Assembly (NCBI GenBank): GCA_025526995.1
Contig: JAHLKG010000025.1
Span: forward strand, 372,001-436,000
Direction of reading: 5' to 3'
DNA from: Powellomyces hirtus
Lineage: Eukaryota > Chytridiomycota > Chytridiomycetes > Spizellomycetales > Powellomycetaceae
Length of the DNA: 64,000 bases
Within the stretch, counting starts at the first letter, position 1, and every line of letters starts with the position of its first letter. The notes under the pieces were generated by a model, which made no database searches, was not told where the DNA came from, and saw nothing but the letters and a program-made list of their open reading frames with translations. Below, piece by piece: positions 1 to 12,806 of the stretch. The translations under genes and the position numbers were made by a program.

Positions 1-4
1 CCGC

Positions 5-274
5 ATGCTATCAGTCTCACCTGGCGCACCCACAGAACCCACACCCCAGCTGGCTCATCGAACCGCGTCTCCTTTCGATCTCCCTTTACCCACGCTACCT
101 CCAACCAGCTCCTCCTCCTCCTCCTCCTCCTCCTCCTCCTTCTCCTCCTCTATTGCATATCCCGGTAGCGGCGGCGGCAGCAGCGCAAACTTGACTCACC
201 ACCTCCATGACCATAGATCGAGGCAAGGCCCACCCGCATCGCAACCCGCGACCCCGACCTTTTTCTCCACTTGA
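5..274 (+). CDS. possible 3' end of a gene cut by the left edge
   Basis: An 89-codon frame rich in Pro, Ser and Thr is open from the left edge of the window to a stop at 272-274. It contains a run of about eleven Ser encoded by TCC repeats and a small Gly patch. No domain is visible. It could be the disordered C-terminus of a protein that begins outside the window, or chance reading of simple repeats. I do not recognise it. Confidence 0.2.
   Translation: MLSVSPGAPTEPTPQLAHRTASPFDLPLPTLPPTSSSSSSSSSSSFSSSIAYPGSGGGSSANLTHHLHDHRSRQGPPASQPATPTFFST
109..150. repeat. TCC trinucleotide microsatellite
   Basis: A nearly perfect run of TCC/CTC triplets, pyrimidine-only on the + strand, which reads as poly-Ser in one frame and as poly-Gly on the other strand. 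Confidence 0.8.
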
Positions 275-2421
275 CAAAGAGGGATACCCAGCATATATAC
301 CCCCCGTCGACCGAATCGTCGACTCTTCACTGCGCGTCCACAAACGAGGGCCGCGCAAGAGTTTCTTTCCACATACCGCGTTTGGAGGATGAGTATAATC
401 CATCTCCCCCTCCACCTCACGACGTTCATTTGATACCCAATCACTTCTTATAGCCTTGCGCTCGATACCCCCCAACCATTTGATACCCCCTTCACGCCAC
501 CCCTCTGATGGCGTTTTTCTTCACCCCCTCACTCCTCACAATCCCACCCTGGCGTCTTTGCTTTTGACATTTGCGTTTACGGACGGCGGACACGTGGGGG
601 GCATATTTTTCCTTTTGTTTTGCTTTTCTGTTTGATTTTATCTTTTGACAGCTTTCTGAGCGGTGACATATTGACCCTTGCTCTGTTGTCCTTATCTATC
701 GTAGCGACTGGATCTTTGCGCGATCCTTGTAGCCCCCCCCCCCATATCTTATATTGTCCATCGCTGGCCCCGCGTTATATATTTCTGATATCCTTATCCA
801 TTTCTTTCCTTTTTCTTTGTTTTCCTCGTTTTCATGCGCAGCTTGTATATATATATATATATATATATATAAGTCATAGTCATATACTCATGTACATTTT
901 TTCCTGTAGCATGATGTCGGCGAATCATTTGGGTGTTATCTCTGTGAGAGAGAGAGGGGTGCCTCCGACCGCAGCAGGCGCACACGACGGACGCGAAAGC
1001 GCAAGCCCCAACCGCAATCTCGTCATTTGAACTTTTCGTTTTTTTTTTTGTTTTTTTTTTTTTTTTCTTGACGTTTGAATATCGGGCCTCCGTCCACTCC
1101 CTCCCAACCCAACAAACTCAACCAACGGTTACAAGAACCCCTCCTAAACAGTTTTATTCTAGACACTATCAATTATTATTTCTATTCAAACTCCCCACGC
1201 TACTTGATTTACGGGTACCATTGTTATTGTTACGACTCGGTAGACACACCTGTACGCACAACCCCGTGAACCTGCTTGATTGAACCTCTGTTGCTTGCAT
1301 GTGTGTGTGTGGGTGATGGGAGTGAGTGGGGTATACTGAGAATGGTGAGAATGGTGGTGAAGGCGGTTGTGGTCATGCAATAGGCTCTCGGGATGCGTAC
1401 TGTGGTTTGAATTTGAATTCACCCCGCGGGTTGGAGATGCGGCTGGGTTCGGGTAGTTTGTAATTACTATGCTACGGTTATGATATTTTTGCATGTTTTT
1501 TTTTTCTTTTGGGGGGGTTTTTTTTTGGGTCGGTGCACGTACAGTAAAACATACGTCAATTCCTGCTACACCACGCAAAACGTGGCTAGGATTTTTTTTT
1601 GCAGAGAAAGGATATCCGCCTGCGTTGTGAGGAAATCTGCTCTTCCGCGTGGTAGTGGGCGTTTTCGGTGGGATGCAAATAAAATGTTCGGGGAGGAGGA
1701 GGGTTTCCACTACGCCAAGTTGGGGCGATCGCGCTTACGTGGGGCCGCAAACTCCGACGTGCGGGGGACGCGTTCTGTTTTATTCACACAAACTGTCGCG
1801 CGTGGACGTTGACCCATTAACATTAACTCTAAACTGCACGTCACAGCGGGTAGTGGTGTACCGTCGGTACACTTTCCAATGCGTACGTAACGAGGTACAG
1901 TATCGTACCTTGGTCCTGCAAAAACACAGTTTGACAGGTTTTGCTGCATTACTGTTACTTTTCTCGCGCTGATTGACTTTTTCTCCAGCTTTTTTTTTTG
2001 CCTCGGGCGTACCCCCACACATATATATATACATATATAAGGCCCTCGGCTCCCCGAGACACTTTACGCGCGGACTGTACTAGTTAGTACACGTCTACCC
2101 CGATACGACACGACCCACCCAACCGAACCGAACCGCGATACCAGTACATCCGGAAGATTGCGCGCTGGCTGTTACCCCCCCCCCCCCTTGTTTGTGTTGT
2201 GTGAATAGGGGAAGGATTGTGAACGCCACATTGCGGGAACTCTGTGGAAACGAGATATCTCAAAGGGCAGAGATACATCGACTACATACCACACACAACT
2301 GCGAGCTTGGTTCTTTTCGTTTGGTTGGGTTGTTGGAGAGGAGGAGGAAGGAGCAGGATTTTTTGTCTTTTTTTTGTTTTTGTTTTTGGTTTGGAGCTGG
2401 ACTCTCGCGGCTGTCCTCATC
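275..2421. other. non-coding flank upstream of talin
   Basis: No convincing gene was found. The stretch holds long T runs (for example 1041-1067 and 1497-1527), a C13 run at 2175-2187, a (TA)n microsatellite at 846-872 and a second TA-rich block at about 2021-2038. The latter could serve as a TATA region for the talin gene, but no start site can be read from sequence alone. The short frames here are low-complexity. Confidence 0.5.
846..872. repeat. (TA)13 microsatellite
   Basis: An uninterrupted alternating TA run of about 26 bases, 1.5 kb upstream of the talin start. Confidence 0.9.
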
Positions 2422-5400
2422 ATGTCTCACCTGTCGATCAAGATCACGGTGGTCGGCATCGGGCTGACCAAAACTATGCAAGTAAATACATACGCTGCTC
2501 ACCACCCCTACTCACGACCCCAACGCACATTAATGAGTCACCATGCTGACCTCTGCGTTTTTGTTTTTGTCTTTTTTTTTGTCGCTTACAGTTCACGGGC
2601 GACATGTCCGTGCACGAAGTGTGCCGCGAAATCCGGGAAAAATTCGGGGACGGTGCGGGGGGGTCGGACCACGGTCTCATGTGGCCGGACACGGGGAAAT
2701 GGCTGCAACCGTCTAAAATCCTCGATTTCTACGACCTGACGTCGGGGGACGCGCTCGAGTACCGCAAAAAGCACCGCGCGCTCAAAGTCAAAACAATGGA
2801 CAGCAGCATCAAAACCGTGCTCGTCGACGAGAGCCTCAATGTGCACCAGCTCGTCGAGATTATCTGCGAGCGCATCGGGATCCAGAACCCGGAAGAGTAC
2901 TCGATCCTGCCTGAGAAATACGCGGAGGGAGCACCCCATCCACCGCCCGGCAGCAAGGGCGCGAAACCACCCGTGAATGCCGCGCAGGACGGGGACCACC
3001 AGCGCTGGCTGCACCCGGACAAAACCCTGCGCGAGCAGCACGTGGCGGAAGACGACACTGTGCTGCTGAAAAAGAAATTTTTCTTCACGGACCAGAATAT
3101 TGATCGCAACGACCCCGTGCAACTGAATTTGATGTACAACCAGGCCAAGCAGATGATCATCAGTGGGAAACACCCGTGTACCGCCGAGGAGGCGTGCCAG
3201 TTTGGCGCCATCCAGATGCAGGTGCAGTATGGAAATCATGAGGCGGATAAACATAAGAGTGGGTTTATGAAGTAAGTTTGAGGCGTCGGAGATGTCCGAG
3301 GTCAATAATGGGGGGGGGGGGGGTGGAGGGGTGGATGAAGAAGTTTTCTCTTTTTCTTTGATACTGTCGGGGTTGAGTGATGGCCTCGCGGACTGTGAGA
3401 TGGGATTTTGTGCGTGGCAGCATGTCATGTCTCTACGTCCTGGTTGCGGGGGATCGTCTTACTAACGGCACCCATGTCGCTCGCCCTTTTTTCCCAGACT
3501 CAAAGAGATGGTTCCACCGGAATACCAAAAATCCAAAGACGTGGAGAAGCGGATCTACATTGAGCACTCGAAACTGCAAGGTCTCAACGAACTCAACGCA
3601 AAGTTCCGGTACGTGCAACTGTCGCGGTCGCTCAAAACGTACGGCATCACCTTTTTCCTCGTCGAAGACGAAACGGTCAAGAAAAAGAAAGACTCTGCCA
3701 TGCTGCTCGGCGTCACCAAACAAAGCGTCGTGAAACTCGATCCCATCACCAAAGAAATTATCCGCGAATGGCGGTTGACCCAGCTGCGACGCTGGGCCGC
3801 CAGCCCGAATAGCTTCACCATGGATTTTGGCGATTACGCCGATGCGTATTTCAGCGTCCGCACGACCGAGGGCGAGCAGATTTCGCAGCTGATTGCGGGG
3901 TACATTGACATCATCATCAAGAAACGCAAAGAGGCGGAAAAGGTGGTCGAGATTGACGAGGAGGAACAGGCGACGATGGAAGAGTACGTGACGCCCTCAC
4001 GCGCAACGAATGTGGGCATCGTGACTGCGGGAGCGAGGACCGCCGTGGAGAGTAAAGTCGCGGCACCCCCAATGGTCGCGGATGGGATGCGGGCCGGGTG
4101 GGGTCGGAGTGGGACGAATTTCTATGCGGCGCAGTATGGAACGGCGGGTGGTGGGTTTACGCCCCAAATGTCGGAAATCTCAGGCGCCCAGCAACTGTTG
4201 ATGCAGAATATCAGTAACGGGTTCGCGATGGTGAATAACGCGAGTGCGGATATGAACGTTGCCGCCAACCTGCCCCCGCTGGGCAACGACGCGGCCGCGA
4301 TCCAGTGGAAACAGCATACGGTGGATGTGAATGCCGAAGCGGTCGCCGCGCAGATTGTGGCGAATTTAGCAGCCGCGGGCTCGTTGGTGAATAACGTGAC
4401 GGGCGTCGTGGAGGAAATGGACTATGAAGTGATTGGCGCGAATATCGTCACCATGACCTCGAATTTGTCGCAGATGGCGCAGGGGATCAAATTGCTGGCG
4501 GGGCTGCAGGAGAGTGCAGAGGACCAGGAGCGACTGCTTGCGAGTGGGCGGGAGATTGCGAATAGCTGTGCGAAATTACTGGACGCCGCGCAACCCGTGT
4601 GTATGGGCCAGCCGAACCGCGAAGATTTCCATCTACAAGCGCGGGAGGTTGCCCTGGCGTCCGCGGATTTGTTGATGCTGATGGGCCGGTTGGATGTCGA
4701 TGAAGACGGGCAGGAGGATATGATTGCCGCAGCGCGAGGGGTGACCAAGATCGCAGGGGACTTGATTGCGGCGGCTCGACCCCTTGCGGCCGCCGTCAAA
4801 GACCCAACCGCACAAGCTGTCATCATCGCGGACGCCAAACGGGTCGGCGAACTCGCACCCGCGTTAATTGCGTGCATATCCGCCGTCTGTCCCGCCATCA
4901 CCAACTCTCTCTGTTTTGACCAATTTGCGGAAGCCGCCATGTTGATCCGCGACGCGATTGAACAACTCCTGGCGTCGTGCGAGAGTGTCGCTCCAAACAA
5001 CCCGAAACTGGCGCAGCCGCTTAAAGACCATGCGGGGAAATGCAACGAGGCGATTGCAAAGTTGGTGGATATGGCAAAAAAAGGTGGAGACACGACGGTG
5101 GAGAATCCAGTGGACATACAGTACGATTCGGTCGTGGCTGCGATTGACAGAATGCGGGATAAAACCGAGTCGGTCGACGGGATTGTGAATGGGGCCCGCG
5201 ACCTCACCATGATTTCCATGCAGTACGTCAATATGCTGAAGGGACTCGGGCTCGACACTACAGATTTTGACGAACGGACCCGGTTGCTTAACGCGGCGCG
5301 CGAATTGGGGGACGCGACCTCCCGCATGGTGGCCGCCGCGAAAGACACGGCTCGAAATGTCAATGACCCTACCAACCAAGCACGGCTAGAAGACGCAATT

Positions 5401-8400
5401 AATGCGGTCAGGGCTGCGAGCAACACCGCAGCAGGCCCGCAACTCCGTGCGAAAGCATTCACGAATCTCGTCAAGGCCGTTCGAGACTCGATTGCGTCTT
5501 CCAACGCACTGATCTCCGCGTCCCGCTCCACCGCGCAATCTAACCGGAACCAAGCATCGCAGTTACAACTCAACCAAGCTGCGCGCCGCGTCACGGAACT
5601 CACACCGGTGTTGGCGGCAGCGATGAAAGCGGCGGCGGCGGAACCGGACAATTTCGTCACCCAGAGCAAGTTGATGGATGCGGTCAAGAAATTCATTGCA
5701 CCGGGGAATACGCTGTTGAGTACTGCTCGAGTGGCCGCACCGACAATTGCGGACCCGCCCGCGCAACAACAGCTCCAGAACGCCGTTGCGCACATTAGTG
5801 ATAATTTGGTGCGACTGGAGAAGGCGTTTGCGCTGGCCGATGAAACGAGTAGTGGGCTCGAGCTCGATTCCGCAATGCATTCGTTGGCGGCATACCATCA
5901 GGAACTCAGATCCGCGGCGGCCAACCCCGCACAACTGCAACATCCCTCCACCGACCCCACGGGCTACAATATCGCAGTCTCCTTCACAACTGGCGAAACC
6001 TCACAGGCCGAGCTCCTCACCGCCGTCCGCGCGCTCCAAGCCGACCTCTCACATCTCGCGGGGGGTGTGCAGCAAGGGAACGAGAAAACTGCCGGATCCG
6101 CCGCGACCGACGCCGTAGCCGCTCTCCAAGCCCTCTCCTTTGCGGCCCTCGCACTTGCATCTGCGGACGAAGACGTGGCGTTCCGTAAAGAGCTCTTGGG
6201 AGCGGCGAATAACGTCACGGGCGCGCTGGCGAGTTTGTTGACGAGCACAAAGGAAGCGGTAGATAACCCGAATCGGAGAGGAAGCTTTGAGCAGAATGCG
6301 GTCAAGATGACGAGGGCGATTGAGAGTCTTACGAAATACCTCCCTGGTCAACGGGAACTGGACAAATCGATTGCGACCATCCAAAAAGTGATGAGCAATA
6401 TCCACCAAAAGGGGTTGATCGCAAACGCAGGCCAAAACACGGGTGGTGGCAGCGGGGCCAATTTCCAAACCACCCAAAACAAACTCCAAGCCGCCGCCTC
6501 CGGCATGACCGTCGCCGCCAACGGTCTCGTCCTCGCATCCCGTGGCACCCCAGACGACCTGAATACCACCGCCTCCAGTTTCGCCTCCGCATTCACCAAG
6601 CTCGGCGACGCCGCCACTGCATACGCCGGTGTCATGTCCGACGACGCCGGACGGGCCAAACTCGCCACCATGCTGCAAGAAGCGGGCACGCGGTCCCATC
6701 AAATGCTCGACTTGACCAAACTGTGTGCGATTGACGCCTCGAATGCTCAACTTCGCGGACAACTTATGAATGCGACCAAAGGCGTGAGCGATTCAATCAA
6801 CTCGTTGCTGGAAGTATGTTCCGCGTCCGCGCCGGGGCACGCGGAATGCAATAATGCAATACAGACCCTCAACGTCGCGAGCTCGAAATTGGGATCGGTG
6901 AATGACGCGAATGTGAATGGGGACACGTATGCAGAAACCGTCGCCAAAGTCTCTGCCCAGTCCAAACAGCTCGCCGGGACACTCACCAGCATGTCGCAAA
7001 ACGCGCGCGCCGCCAATGTCCCCAAAATGGCGGCCGACGCCCAAGACCTCGCAAACGTCATTAGCTCCCTCACCGAGGGCAACGTGCGTGCAGCTTACCT
7101 CGTTGGCGTTGCTGACGAATCCTCTGTCCCCGCCATACCCCCCATCGTCGACCAGATCGCTTTCCAGAATGCGGCTCGGGATATCAAGTCCGCGTGTGTG
7201 AAACTCGTGGATAAATCAAACACCCAACAAACTATCCTCAAAATCGCGGGAGGAATCGCGAAACAGACTGCAGCGCTCTGCACCGCCTGCCGTTCCGCCG
7301 GCGCTAACCCGGAAGTCACACCCGCCGCCAAACAATACTTCATGTCCGCTGCCAAAGATCTGGCCACAAAAACATCCGCCCTCGTCGCGTCCATCAAAAC
7401 CCTCGCCCTCAACGTCGGCGACGATAATGCACGAGACGAGTGCAGTGAGACCGCCGAACCCCTCATTGACGCCGTCGATCGCATCCTCACGTTCGCCATG
7501 TCCTCTGATTTCGCGGGCACGGACGCCAAAGTCGGATCGGGTGCAGCTGCCGCTCAACGACCCATCCTCCATAACTCCGAATCCATCATCACCTCCGTCG
7601 CAGACCTCATTTCCACGGTCAAGCTCCTTTGCAGCAACCCCAAAGACGATGCATCCCATCAACTCCTCCAAGCCCAATCCCGCGCGGTCGTTGATGCAGT
7701 CAAAGATTCCCTCCAGACCGTCACGCAATCTGCGCCTGGCCAAAAGGAGTGTGAGGGTGCGCTGGAGAAACTCAATGAAGCGGTCATGACCGTTGATGCG
7801 GCGATTGTGGAAGCGACTGTTATGAACTTGACCCCCGTTGCGGAGACTACGAGTTCGGCCATGTTGGCGGATAATGTGAGAGCGATTGCAAGTTTGGGAG
7901 AATTGGTGGCGAAGGCGGCGAAAGAAGATGCCGGGGCTTTGGGAGCGTCCGTGAATGAACTGCCTACGAGCTTTGCAAAGGTGAGCAATGCGAACACGAT
8001 GTAGACCCCCTCCTCTTCTCAAACAATAAGGCAACCTTCGGCACCCGGGATGAGCCGCGGCGCTCTCTTTCTATCCAGACTGCGACAGAAAAGATTTCTG
8101 ACGCATTTTTTGTTTTGTTTTTTCTTTCTCTGTAATCCAGGCCGCAACCGGCGCCGTCTCCCTCGCCTCCAACATGGTCGACGTCCAACAACAAATGACT
8201 GTTCTCGAGCAGGTCAAAGCTCTCGGCGAAGCCATGTCCGCCTTTGTCTACGCCGCCAAACTCAACAGCGGTAACCGGGTCAACACTGCAGGTCACCAAA
8301 AAATCGACGAAGAAAAAACCAAATTCCGATCCGCGGTCTCTAAACTCGTCACCACGCTCGAAGGCTCACGCGACGAAAGCGGCGAATTTACCAAAGCCGT

Positions 8401-10696
8401 TGAATTGATCGAGGGCACGATTGGTGGATTGGAAGCGCGGGTCCCGGATAAAGTCGAGAAGGCGTATCATGTGTTTGAGGAGGAGATGGAAGCGGTTGGG
8501 AAAGCCATGATCGGAGTAGTTGGCGACGCGATCTCAAAAGCGAAAACACCAGATCAGTTCCGGAAATGCGCGGGACAGGTCGCGGCGCTGTACGGCGAAA
8601 TGTGTGTCAAAGGCGGATGTGCTGTGCGCGCCACGTCTGATCCGAAAGTCCAAGCCGGGGTGCAAGACAGTTTGCGGGCTCTGGGCGCCTCGAGTGTGAA
8701 ACTCATTGAAGCGATTCGGACCGCGAGCGGGAAAAGCGCGGCGGACAGTGCTTCGCGAACCAAATTGAGCGGCGCGGCGCGGGAAGTCAGTGCTGCGGTA
8801 GCCAACATGATGGCAGTGACGAAAGAAGGGTCTAAGGGTTTACTGCAGTGCAAAGCGGCGATTGAGAACATCCACGGCATCATCAGCGAAATTGAAGGCA
8901 ACATCATTTTCGCCGCCGCGGGCCAACTCGACCCGGTAGACACCAAGGATAATTTTGCCAAACACAAAGATCCGTTGTTAACTGCTGCTCGCGCATCGAC
9001 CGAAGCCATCAAAGCGTACATTACAGCAGTGGGGGGCACACAGGATGAATTGGGCGCCGTAGCCACTGCATCCGTCGCATCTCTCGAAGCCCTCCGCAAT
9101 GCGGTTCGTTCCGGCGCCATCTCCGTCACGTCCGCCGACAAACACATGCAGCAACAACTCCTCAATTCCGCCAAATCCGTCGCGGAGGGGCTGCAATCAC
9201 TTATTTCCACGGCCATCAACGCGTGTGGCCGCTCGGGCGACGACCCCATCATGCTCGAACTCGCGGAAAAAGTAAGAGTCGAGTTCCTTGCGATGCGCGA
9301 ACTCATCCGCGCGACACGAGTCCTGGGTGATGAAGCGACTCGCGGGTCCCGTGCTCTGGAGGGAGCCATGGCGGAAATCGATACGGCGATTGTGGTTCTC
9401 GAATCCAAAGAACCTGCGCAGGGCACAGCCCTCCCTGAAGAAGTCGCCGGGTCCGCCAAACAGCTCGCGACCGCCGCCGCGTCCCTCGTCTCGGCCTCCT
9501 CGCGCATGCAGGAAGAACTCGTCGCGGCCGCCAACGCCATCAAAAAACAACTTGAGGATCTCATCCGGTGCGCCAAAGCGGCAACCGAAAAGGCACCACA
9601 AGAACAACGCGCGCCCTTGATCGACGCTGTCAAAAATGCCGGATTGGCCGTCAAGGGACTGCTGGGTCGAATCAAAATCCAGCAAGAAACCAACACCCCC
9701 GAAACGAAAACCGCCGTCCAACTCTCCGCAAAGGAAGTCGCGCTGTCCGTCAACGCCATCGTGCAAACCGCCTCCGCCCTTCTCCCCGCCGGCTACGTTG
9801 ATGTTAACGACCCCAATGTCATTGCCGAACGCGAACTCCTCGCCGCAGCTGCCTCGATCGAAGCCGCGGCCCGCAAACTCGCATCCCTCCAACCCGCTGC
9901 GAAGCCAAAAGAAGCCAACGAGGACCTCAACTTCGAAGACCAGATCCTCGAAGCCGCCAAGGCCATCGCTGCCGCCACAGCTGCCCTCGTCCGGTCCGCA
10001 ACCGGTGCCCAACGTGAAATCGTCGCGAAAGGAAGAAATGGACCAAAAGAAGAGGTCATGTACTTTTCAGACGGCACTTGGTCGGACGGTCTCGTTTCAG
10101 CTGCGAAAATGGTTGCCGGTGCCACCTCCGACCTGTGTGAAACGGCGAACGGGGCCATCAAGGGCAAACTCGAACGCGAACGGGTCATTGTCGGCGCGAA
10201 AGCTGTCTCCGCATCCACAGCGCAACTCCTCTCAGCTGCTACAGCCCGGGCGGACGCGAACTCACAAGCGCAGATCAGACTTCGCGCCGCTGGAAAGAGC
10301 GTCACAACGGCCACCGATACTCTCGTACGTGCCGCGGAAGAAAACATGGCATTCGAGGACGCCGAACAGTTCTCGACGATCATGAACGCTACGGGTAGCG
10401 GTGCAGGTGGTGCTCGTGGGGTCGCTCAAAGCAGAGTGGCGGAAATGGACGCCCAAGTAGCGATTTTGAAGATGGAGAAGGAACTGGAACGTGCGCGCAT
10501 GAAACTGGCGAGTGTTAGGAAGAACAAATATGATGCGGCACAGAAGAAGGATGCAGCAGTCAAGGATGCCGCCGCTGCATCAGCAGCGAAAACGGCAGCT
10601 GCGACGGACGCTCCAGCAACGACAGTGACAAAATCCACAACATTAGCGGGGCCCGGAGTCAAAGTCGCGACGAGACCGAAAGGTGCAGCGCAATGA
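2422..10696 (+). CDS. talin (FERM + long helical rod + I/LWEQ actin-binding domain)
   Basis: Talin links membrane receptors to F-actin at the cell cortex. Four exons join in frame: 2422-2481, 2592-3271, 3498-7980 and 8141-10696, giving about 2,592 residues, close to animal talins (about 2,540). Residues 1-395 form the FERM head; its F3 part reads LLGVTKQ near 316, RRWAASP near 344 and GYIDIII near 390, which is very close to the integrin-binding PTB fold of animal talin. Residues 400-2330 are Ala-rich helical-bundle rod. The I/LWEQ actin-binding module lies at about 2338-2510. It is followed by a charged helix (ILKMEKELERARMKL, about 2515) in the place of the talin dimerisation helix, and an Ala/Thr-rich tail. 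The start was chosen because it begins the F0 ubiquitin-like strand just before the intron. The gene is intact and convergent with STN1. Identity is very secure; the receptor it binds in this organism is unknown. Confidence 0.95.
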
Positions 10697-10821
10697 AAAC
10701 AAAGGAAAGAAAAGAGAACACATAATTATTATTGATTGTTTTTGTGATACTTACGTTTTCATGTGGAGACATAAATGTGGAAAAATTATACACGGATCGT
10801 TCGAAAGTTGGTGTTTGACAT

Positions 10822-12546
10822 TTATTCAATGCTTTTATATTGCTTGCTCTCGACTTCATAGATATGGCTGTCGGCGATAAGTTTGCCAATGGACGATTCT
10901 ACGCTTAATCGGGTGACATACTTGAATCTGGCCAGGCTGCGGAGTGTAAAGATAATTCCTTCTTCCGAAATACCTACATGTATAAACAGAAACTTTTGCC
11001 ATCAGTAATGTCACACGAGCAGTTCAAGAAAAGAATGGGGTTTGGTACATACCGTCTTTACTCGCAGTTTCGTGTTGGATCAAGGTTAAAATGGCTGGTC
11101 CAATGTTCAGCTCATGTTGTATGACCTCGTATATATCTTCATCGCCGTCTTGGTGATACATGAAGCCATCTCTGACCAGGGCGGTGATTGCTCGGCTGAG
11201 GGTGGAGCTGATGCGTTGGTGAGAGGGAACCAGCACACCGCTCTGGCATTGCAGCACTCTGCGCACCATAGCCACAACTTGGTCGTGGTTGCGTAGTTCC
11301 GAGAACGGAATATGATGGAGGAGGTTGGATTGGACGTAGAGCTTGACCAGGCGTTTGAGGTCGTCCTCGGTCGGGTCGGCATCATCATCGACGATCTTGG
11401 AAACGATGGCTTGGTACTGCACACAACGAAAGCTCGTCGGGTCAATGGATGCTCTCAATGGTTGTTTTGTCTATGCCTCACCTCTGCATGAAGGTCCACT
11501 GACGGTGCTGCTGCATCCTGGCGGGCCGAAGAATCTGAATCCAGCCATGCGCGCAAACACGCTTCCCTTGCCGTATCCGTTTCTTCGGGAACCACATTAT
11601 ACAAAGTTTCCTTCAGCTCAGCCACCTCGAGCCAGCGCAGTGTTTCGACATTGGGGTTTCGTTCAGCGGCTACATAATAAATGCCAGTTGGTGAATGAAA
11701 TGTAAGTTCCATGTCGAAGGAACAACAAACTTAGGACGTGATGTGAGTAAAACATATTCCGTTACCAATTGCATCTACGGTGATTTGCCTCTGAGCTCGG
11801 AACTCGGACACACGCCCTGCCACTTGCACCAGCTGCCCGAGGGGAAGTGTCTTGCGCGACGATACGTACCGTTCTTCCGGTGGAAACCAGTGCACACATG
11901 GAATGATGCCTGTACCATCATCGACTAGGAGACGGAATATGAGGGAAGTAAGATGGTTAGGAAGATCGTGATAATCATTCGTGAGATGGAACCAACTCAG
12001 AGTTAGGCTCGCTGCACCTCCTAGAGAGGCGAAACGAAAGAAACGACGCTATCCAGGCTCGCGTTCCAGATCAAAACAACTCTCCGAAATGTCTTCGGAC
12101 TTCAGCCGCGTTCCGCTTTTGCTGAACATGCCCTCTCCTTGGTTCTCCCATAGTTGCTCAGCCTACCACCTACCACCCATCCCTCACGTACGCACCAGAA
12201 TATCGTATCAAAAGACTTGACTCTTCCTTTCCCACAATGATCCCCGTGATCTCAACTTTTCTCAAAGGATGACATCCAAGCAAATAGATATCTGAAGGTC
12301 CATAAAACAATTCAACAAACAACATCACGCACACATTATTGCAACGCGGCCGGACACCTGGCACATACCCGGAATGGATGCGTGTGATCGCAGAGTTAGC
12401 ACGTCATCTACTGACAGCTTGCAGTGGATCCAGAACAGAGGATCTATGCCGAAGAGGGAGTGGTCCTTGCCAAGATGTGGTGGTGGTGGTGCTGTTGGTG
12501 AGGATGGTGCAATGGGTCGTGGAGAGCGGGGTTGAGCCATTAGCAT
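10822..12546 (-). CDS. STN1: CST complex subunit STN1 (telomere-capping OB-fold protein)
   Basis: STN1 works with CTC1 and TEN1 on single-stranded telomeric DNA, stimulating fill-in by DNA polymerase alpha. Six exons join in frame: 12546-12369, 12291-12196, 11924-11766, 11669-11482, 11416-11053 and 10973-10822, giving about 378 residues, a usual STN1 length. The N-terminus has the family signature GIDPLFWIHCKLSVDDVL near residue 33. The OB fold follows, with HPLRKVEITGIIVG and VDDGTGIIPCVHW across the exon 2/3 join. The C-terminal third (from about 210) is predicted helical and fits the winged-helix tandem of STN1. Either of two Met codons (residues 1 and 3) could start. It is divergent from MED31, with about 260 bp between starts, and ends 126 bp from the talin stop. 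Confidence 0.85.
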
Positions 12547-12806
12547 GGTAAGGGAGTAGTGTCTGGGATCATTCCGCCATATTCAGATGCGCGAAAAAGA
12601 GGGACAATGACAGGACGGAAAGTCGAAGGAAAACTGGGGTCAAATGGGAAATGGGAAAAAAAGGAGGGAACTGGAAGGATTGCGAGTGAACCCAAGGTTA
12701 ATTTACGCATCAACTGCACAGCCACCCTCTCTCCCTTCCACGCCCTCACTCCATTTCCTGTCATTTCAACGTAGCATTAGGCACACATATTTACGAACCT
12801 AGTAGA

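Noticed and set aside
4422..5795. 457-codon minus-strand frame opposite talin
   Set aside because: It is the complement of the Ala-rich talin rod; such Ala/Arg/Ser-rich shadow frames are expected from GC-rich helical-repeat coding DNA. Similar shadows at 8554-9759 and 57511-59007 were also left out.
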